A stretch of 11,052 bases of DNA from Alphaproteobacteria bacterium. Its GTDB lineage: Bacteria > Pseudomonadota > Alphaproteobacteria > Sneathiellales > Sneathiellaceae. The stretch spans positions 1 to 11,052 of the forward strand of contig SBHH01000052.1 of NCBI GenBank assembly GCA_006226265.1, in the 5' to 3' direction. Of this stretch, positions 8,723 to 11,052 are shown piece by piece. Within the stretch, counting starts at the first letter, position 1. Each line of letters opens with the position of its first letter. The translations under genes and the position numbers were made by a program. The notes under the pieces were generated by a model. That model saw only the letters and a list, made by a program, of their open reading frames with translations, was not told where the DNA came from and did no database searches.

Positions 8723-8736
8723 GCCGGGAAACCGGC
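8723..8736 (+). other. GNRA-capped hairpin in the ftsZ 3' untranslated region
   Basis: GCCGG-GAAA-CCGGC is a perfect 5-bp stem with a stable GAAA tetraloop, 20 bases after the ftsZ stop and 12 before the terminator stem. It has no T-run, so it is not a terminator itself. It could stabilise the mRNA end; that role is inference. Confidence 0.4.
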
Positions 8737-8748
8737 CTTTCGGGCATA

Positions 8749-8785
8749 AAAAAATCCCTCCCCACGGCTTGGGGAGGGATTTTTT
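8749..8785 (+). terminator. Bidirectional rho-independent terminator after ftsZ
   Basis: Arms AAAAAATCCCTCCCC (8749-8763) and GGGGAGGGATTTTTT (8771-8785) pair perfectly over 15 bp around a 7-base loop (ACGGCTT). A GC-rich core with an A-run before it and a T-run after it makes it functional on both strands. On the + strand it ends the dcw transcript. On the - strand it would stop transcripts running out of trmL-hemF or from the gap. Confidence 0.92.
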
Positions 8786-8813
8786 CATCTGTATTTTAAT
8801 CCAAAATCCGGAA

Positions 8814-8949
8814 GCGTTCGAGACGCAGCCCGCAAGGGCTCAGGAAAGCTGCCGGACTGGCAGTTGGGAGTGTTCAGGGACAGTTGCAGCCATGACAGGG
8901 TTTCGGCGCCTCATGGCTTGCCTGCAGGGCCTCGAAGGAGCGCCGCAGG
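8814..8949. ncRNA. Candidate structured RNA (five stem-loops in a row)
   Basis: Five non-overlapping hairpins can be paired by eye. They are GCGT/ACGC (8814-8826); AGCCC-GCAA-GGGCT with a GNRA loop (8827-8840); AGCTGCC/GGCAGTT with one G-U pair (8847-8865); AGCCATGA/TCATGGCT (8888-8918); and an imperfect 11-bp stem CCTGC-GGC-CTC/GAG-GCC-GCAGG (8921-8949). TTCGAG (8817-8822) can instead pair with CTCGAA (8931-8936), closing a multibranch fold. The - strand is slightly favoured: TATACT (8973-8968 read on -) could be a -10 element and the terminator at 8785-8749 would end the transcript, giving about 210 nt. It matches no RNA family I recognise (not 6S, tmRNA, RNase P or SRP RNA). It could equally be a hemF 3' untranslated region or an intergenic repeat. 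Confidence 0.25.
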
Positions 8950-9081
8950 AAAAGCAAAAGCAGGGGAAGTATACCGTATCTGTATCTGACCATTGTTCTA
9001 ATCCCTTGATAGAGAACCTCTCTAATGACCTGACAATAGGCTCTTTTTCCGGTTTACCCAAGGGAAAGCGGTGTGCGCCCC

Positions 9082-9127
9082 GTCACAGGTGAGACCATAA
9101 TCAGTCCTGTCCTGTGACCTTCGTCAC
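9082..9127. repeat. Mutually exclusive inverted repeats beside the hemF stop
   Basis: GTCACAGG (9082-9089) pairs perfectly with CCTGTGAC (9111-9118) across 21 bases. The GTGAC at 9114-9118 can instead pair with GTCAC at 9123-9127 around a 4-base loop (CTTC). The two hairpins share bases and cannot form together. They start 4 bases past the hemF stop on the - strand. No T-run follows on either strand, so this is not a standard terminator. Confidence 0.5.
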
Positions 9128-9131
9128 GGCG

Positions 9132-9983
9132 TTACGGCCATTTAACCTCCGGCGGCAGGGACATGAGGATCGCTTCGGTATTGCCGCCGGTCTTGAGGCC
9201 GAACGTCGTGCCGCGGTCATATAGCAGATTGAATTCCACATAGCGCCCGCGGCGGATCAACTGATGCTCCCGCTGCTCTTCCGTCCAGGGCTTGTTCATG
9301 TGGCGGCGGACGATCTCGGGATAGATATCGCGAAAGGCTTTACCGACATCCTGCGTGAAGGCGAAGTCTTTTTCCCATTCGGTTTCCAGCCGGTCATAGA
9401 AGATGCCGCCGACACCGCGCGCTTCCTCCCGATGCGGAAGGTAGAAATAGTCATCGCACCATTTCTTGAAGCGGGGATAGTAGTCCACATCATGCGTATC
9501 GCAGGCGGATTTAAGCGCCGCATGAAAATCGCGGGTATCCGAATCATTCGCATACATGGGCGTGAGATCGGCCCCGCCGCCAAACCAGGATTTGCCGGTC
9601 ACGATATGGCGCGTATTCATATGAACGGCGGGGACGAGCGGGGAGTGCATATGCGCGACGAGCGAAATCCCGCTTGCCCAGAAACCGCCATCCTTTTCGG
9701 TGCCCGGAATGCTGCCCCGGAATTCCTCGGAAAACTGGCCATGAACCGTCGAGATATTGACCCCGACCTTCTCGAAAACCCGGCCTTTCATGACTGACAT
9801 CTCGCCATTGCCGCCGCCCGGACGATCCCAGTTCTTCATCTCGAACCGGCCCGGCGGAAGATCACTGAAAGTGCCGGACAGCTCATCTTCGAGGGCCTCG
9901 AAGGCATCGCGGATCTGATCCCGGAGCAGGCGGAACCAGTTGCTTGCCCGTTGTTTTTGCGAATCAGTTTTACTGTCAGTCAT
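9132..9983 (-). CDS. hemF: HemF, oxygen-dependent coproporphyrinogen III oxidase
   Basis: HemF oxidatively decarboxylates two propionates of coproporphyrinogen III to make protoporphyrinogen IX, using O2, in the cytoplasm. The product is 283 aa, near the family norm of about 300. Signature stretches are [18 protein letters not shown] (residues 109-126), [11 protein letters not shown] (134-144), [14 protein letters not shown] (184-197) and [16 protein letters not shown] (248-263). H111, H121, H154 and H184 appear to match the four conserved histidines of E. coli HemF, by alignment from memory. The ATG (9983-9981 on -) lies within the end of trmL, overlapping by 8 bases, so the pair is probably cotranscribed. 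An anaerobic HemN substitute is not in the window. The call is secure. Confidence 0.97.
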   Translation of the reverse strand: MTDSKTDSQKQRASNWFRLLRDQIRDAFEALEDELSGTFSDLPPGRFEMKNWDRPGGGNGEMSVMKGRVFEKVGVNISTVHGQFSEEFRGSIPGTEKDGGFWASGISLVAHMHSPLVPAVHMNTRHIVTGKSWFGGGADLTPMYANDSDTRDFHAALKSACDTHDVDYYPRFKKWCDDYFYLPHREEARGVGGIFYDRLETEWEKDFAFTQDVGKAFRDIYPEIVRRHMNKPWTEEQREHQLIRRGRYVEFNLLYDRGTTFGLKTGGNTEAILMSLPPEVKWP

Positions 9984-10458
9984 TTAAGGCTGTCTCGGTA
10001 GGTTGAAGGGCGGGGAAAGTGCCGGTCTGGCGCAAGGCTTCGCCAAGCACCATCGCAGCGGCCATCGCCACGTTGATGGATCGCATTCCGGTGGCCATGG
10101 GGATGAGAAGGCGGTGATCGGCGGCCTGATGCACGTCATCGGGCACGCCCGCGCTTTCCCGGCCCATCAGAAGAATATCCGATTCCCGGAATGAAAAACC
10201 GGTGTAGGGGGTAGCCGCCTTCGTTGTCATAAGAACGAGACGCCCTTTGGAGCGATTTTTTACAAACTTTTCGAAGGACATATAGCGTATCACATCGGCA
10301 TGGGCAGCATAATCCATGACGGCGCGCTTCAGGTCTTGACCGCCGAAGGGGAAGCCGCAAGGCTCTATAATATCAACGGAAATTTCCATGCAGGCCGCCA
10401 GACGCAGCATGGTTCCCACATTTTGGGCGATATCCGGCTGGTAAAGTGCAAGTCTCAT
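9976..10458 (-). CDS. trmL: TrmL, tRNA (cytidine/uridine-34-2'-O)-methyltransferase
   Basis: TrmL is a minimal SPOUT methyltransferase that 2'-O-methylates the wobble base of tRNA-Leu isoacceptors using S-adenosylmethionine. At 160 aa it matches the family length (E. coli 157). It opens with [19 protein letters not shown] (residues 3-21), including the N-x-G-x-x-x-R motif. The trefoil-knot SAM-binding region is visible as [11 protein letters not shown] (96-106) and [18 protein letters not shown] (119-136). Members of the wider SpoU family are longer or have extra RNA-binding domains, so TrmL is preferred. No good Shine-Dalgarno is seen before the ATG at 10458-10456. It is the first gene of the trmL-hemF unit and is divergent from petA. 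Confidence 0.93.
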   Translation of the reverse strand: MRLALYQPDIAQNVGTMLRLAACMEISVDIIEPCGFPFGGQDLKRAVMDYAAHADVIRYMSFEKFVKNRSKGRLVLMTTKAATPYTGFSFRESDILLMGRESAGVPDDVHQAADHRLLIPMATGMRSINVAMAAAMVLGEALRQTGTFPALQPTETALND

Positions 10459-10604
10459 GTTGCCGTTGTAATGTCAGTGTTGTAACAAATACAGAAGAAT
10501 CCGCGTTTAATTGTCGCATATGGCACGTTCGCACTGGACATGCGGCCATTATGATGACAAAAAGCGGTCGCGATGTAATTTTTTAGAAGGTTTGGGGAAA
10601 GTAA
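10459..10604. promoter_or_regulatory. Divergent intergenic region, trmL (-) and petA (+)
   Basis: These 146 bases separate two divergently transcribed units and must hold or lie near both promoters. I cannot place convincing -35/-10 pairs on either strand. TGTAAT (10574-10579) is a possible -10 for petA, but without a good -35 at 17 bases. A GAATC (10497-10501) fits the GANTC methylation site of alphaproteobacterial CcrM. TGGGGA (10593-10598), 6 bases before the petA ATG, is a plausible ribosome site. Confidence 0.45.
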
Positions 10605-11052
10605 ATGACGACAACGACCCCTGTAGAAGAAAACGGCGTCAAGCGCCGGGATTTTCTATATGTTGCTGCCGGTGGCCTTGGCGCCGTCGGGGTAGCGTCG
10701 GCCATCTGGCCGTTTATCTCACAAATGAATCCCTCCGCGGACGTGCTTGCATTGTCCACGACAGAGGTTGATATCAGCGGGATCGAGGTAGGTTCGGAAA
10801 TCACGGTCGTATGGCAGGGGAAGCCGGTCTTCGTCCGGCACCGTACGAAGAAAGATATCGAAGAAGCGGAAAATACGAATGTTGCCGATCTTCGTGATCC
10901 GCAGACCGACGCCGACCGCGTGCAGAAGCCGGAATGGCTGGTGATGGTCGGTATTTGTACCCATCTTGGCTGCGTCCCGATCGAAGTAAAGGGCGGGGAA
11001 GGCGGCTGGCATTGTCCATGCCACGGTTCGATCTATGATACGTCCGGACGTA
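10605..11052 (+). CDS. petA: PetA, Rieske iron-sulfur subunit of cytochrome bc1 (5' part)
   Basis: The first 149 codons are present and the gene runs off the window end. The Rieske protein takes electrons from ubiquinol and passes them to cytochrome c1 at the periplasmic face of the inner membrane. The N-terminus carries a twin-arginine-type signal/anchor: KRRDFL at residues 12-17, then a hydrophobic segment to about 33. In this family the segment is usually kept as a membrane anchor. The [2Fe-2S] site is complete: CTHLGC (118-123) and CPCHGS (137-142), giving ligands C118, H120, C137 and H140 and the disulfide pair C123/C139. The insertion-containing head (around KKDIEEAENTNVADLRDPQTDADR) is typical of bc1 rather than b6f Rieske proteins. 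petB and petC are expected downstream. Confidence 0.96.
   Translation, partial: MTTTTPVEENGVKRRDFLYVAAGGLGAVGVASAIWPFISQMNPSADVLALSTTEVDISGIEVGSEITVVWQGKPVFVRHRTKKDIEEAENTNVADLRDPQTDADRVQKPEWLVMVGICTHLGCVPIEVKGGEGGWHCPCHGSIYDTSGR

Larger units (their letters stand above)
8786..9131. other. Non-coding gap between convergent ftsZ and hemF
   Basis: These 346 bases carry no convincing gene. The two open frames crossing them (a 107-aa one on + beginning at a TTG inside the terminator, a 73-aa one on - beginning at a TTG) have no ribosome site and no recognisable domain. No LpxC-like residues or transposon ends are seen. The gap does contain clustered stem-loops (8814-8949), a near-palindrome TAGAGA-ACC-TCTCTA (9010-9024) and competing inverted repeats next to the hemF stop (9082-9127). 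Confidence 0.7.

Noticed and set aside
8971..8990. Short repeats around GTATCTGTATCTG in the gap
   Set aside because: Only two imperfect 6-base copies; not enough for a tandem repeat or an iteron.
8840..9061. 73-codon - strand frame in the ftsZ-hemF gap
   Set aside because: TTG start, no Shine-Dalgarno, no homology I recognise, and it covers the stem-loop region.
8769..9092. 107-codon + strand frame after ftsZ
   Set aside because: It begins at a TTG inside the terminator hairpin, has no ribosome site and no recognisable domain.
10480..10488. TTGT-A-ACAA symmetrical site before trmL
   Set aside because: Arms of only 4 bases in AT-rich DNA; too short to support an operator call.
10511..10771. 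86-codon + strand frame upstream of and into petA
   Set aside because: It is out of frame with petA, which has a full Tat-type signal and Rieske motifs and explains the shared DNA.
1..11052. Search for CRISPR arrays, insertion sequences, tRNA/rRNA genes and phage genes
   Set aside because: No regularly spaced repeats, transposase motifs, terminal inverted repeats, tRNA-like cloverleafs or rRNA segments were seen by eye.

Overview
The window looks like a chromosomal segment of a free-living, aerobic alphaproteobacterium. This rests on three things: the division and cell-wall gene order, a FtsZ with a long linker ending in a terminal peptide ([10 protein letters not shown]) typical of that class, and a neighbouring cytochrome bc1 Rieske gene and oxygen-dependent haem gene. 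The genus cannot be named from this sequence alone.

Positions 1-8702 (+) hold the distal half of the dcw (division and cell wall) cluster, in the order ftsW (3' end only) - murG - murC - murB - ddl - ftsQ - ftsA - ftsZ. From ftsW to ftsQ every junction overlaps: four ATGA overlaps and one 13-base overlap. This suggests a single translationally coupled transcript. Spacing opens to 51 bases before ftsA and 108 AT-rich bases before ftsZ, where extra regulation is most likely. MurG makes lipid II. MurB and MurC make UDP-MurNAc-L-Ala. Ddl supplies D-Ala-D-Ala. FtsW, FtsQ, FtsA and FtsZ build the division machine that uses the product.

Positions 8703-9131 are non-coding. A strong, symmetrical rho-independent hairpin (8749-8785) ends ftsZ. 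Beyond it is a stretch rich in short stem-loops (8814-8949), then a near-palindrome and competing hairpins at the hemF end. This is the only part of the window not explained by known genes.

Positions 9132-10458 (-) hold a two-gene unit, trmL then hemF, overlapping by 8 bases and convergent with ftsZ. Positions 10459-10604 are a divergent intergenic region. From 10605 (+) the start of petA, the bc1 Rieske subunit, runs off the window.

No novel defence, mobile or biosynthetic system is visible. Every well-supported coding region belongs to a well-known family. The points worth a second look are the structured 8.8-9.1 kb gap, the lack of lpxC directly after ftsZ, and possible cell-cycle regulator sites in the ftsA and ftsZ leaders.
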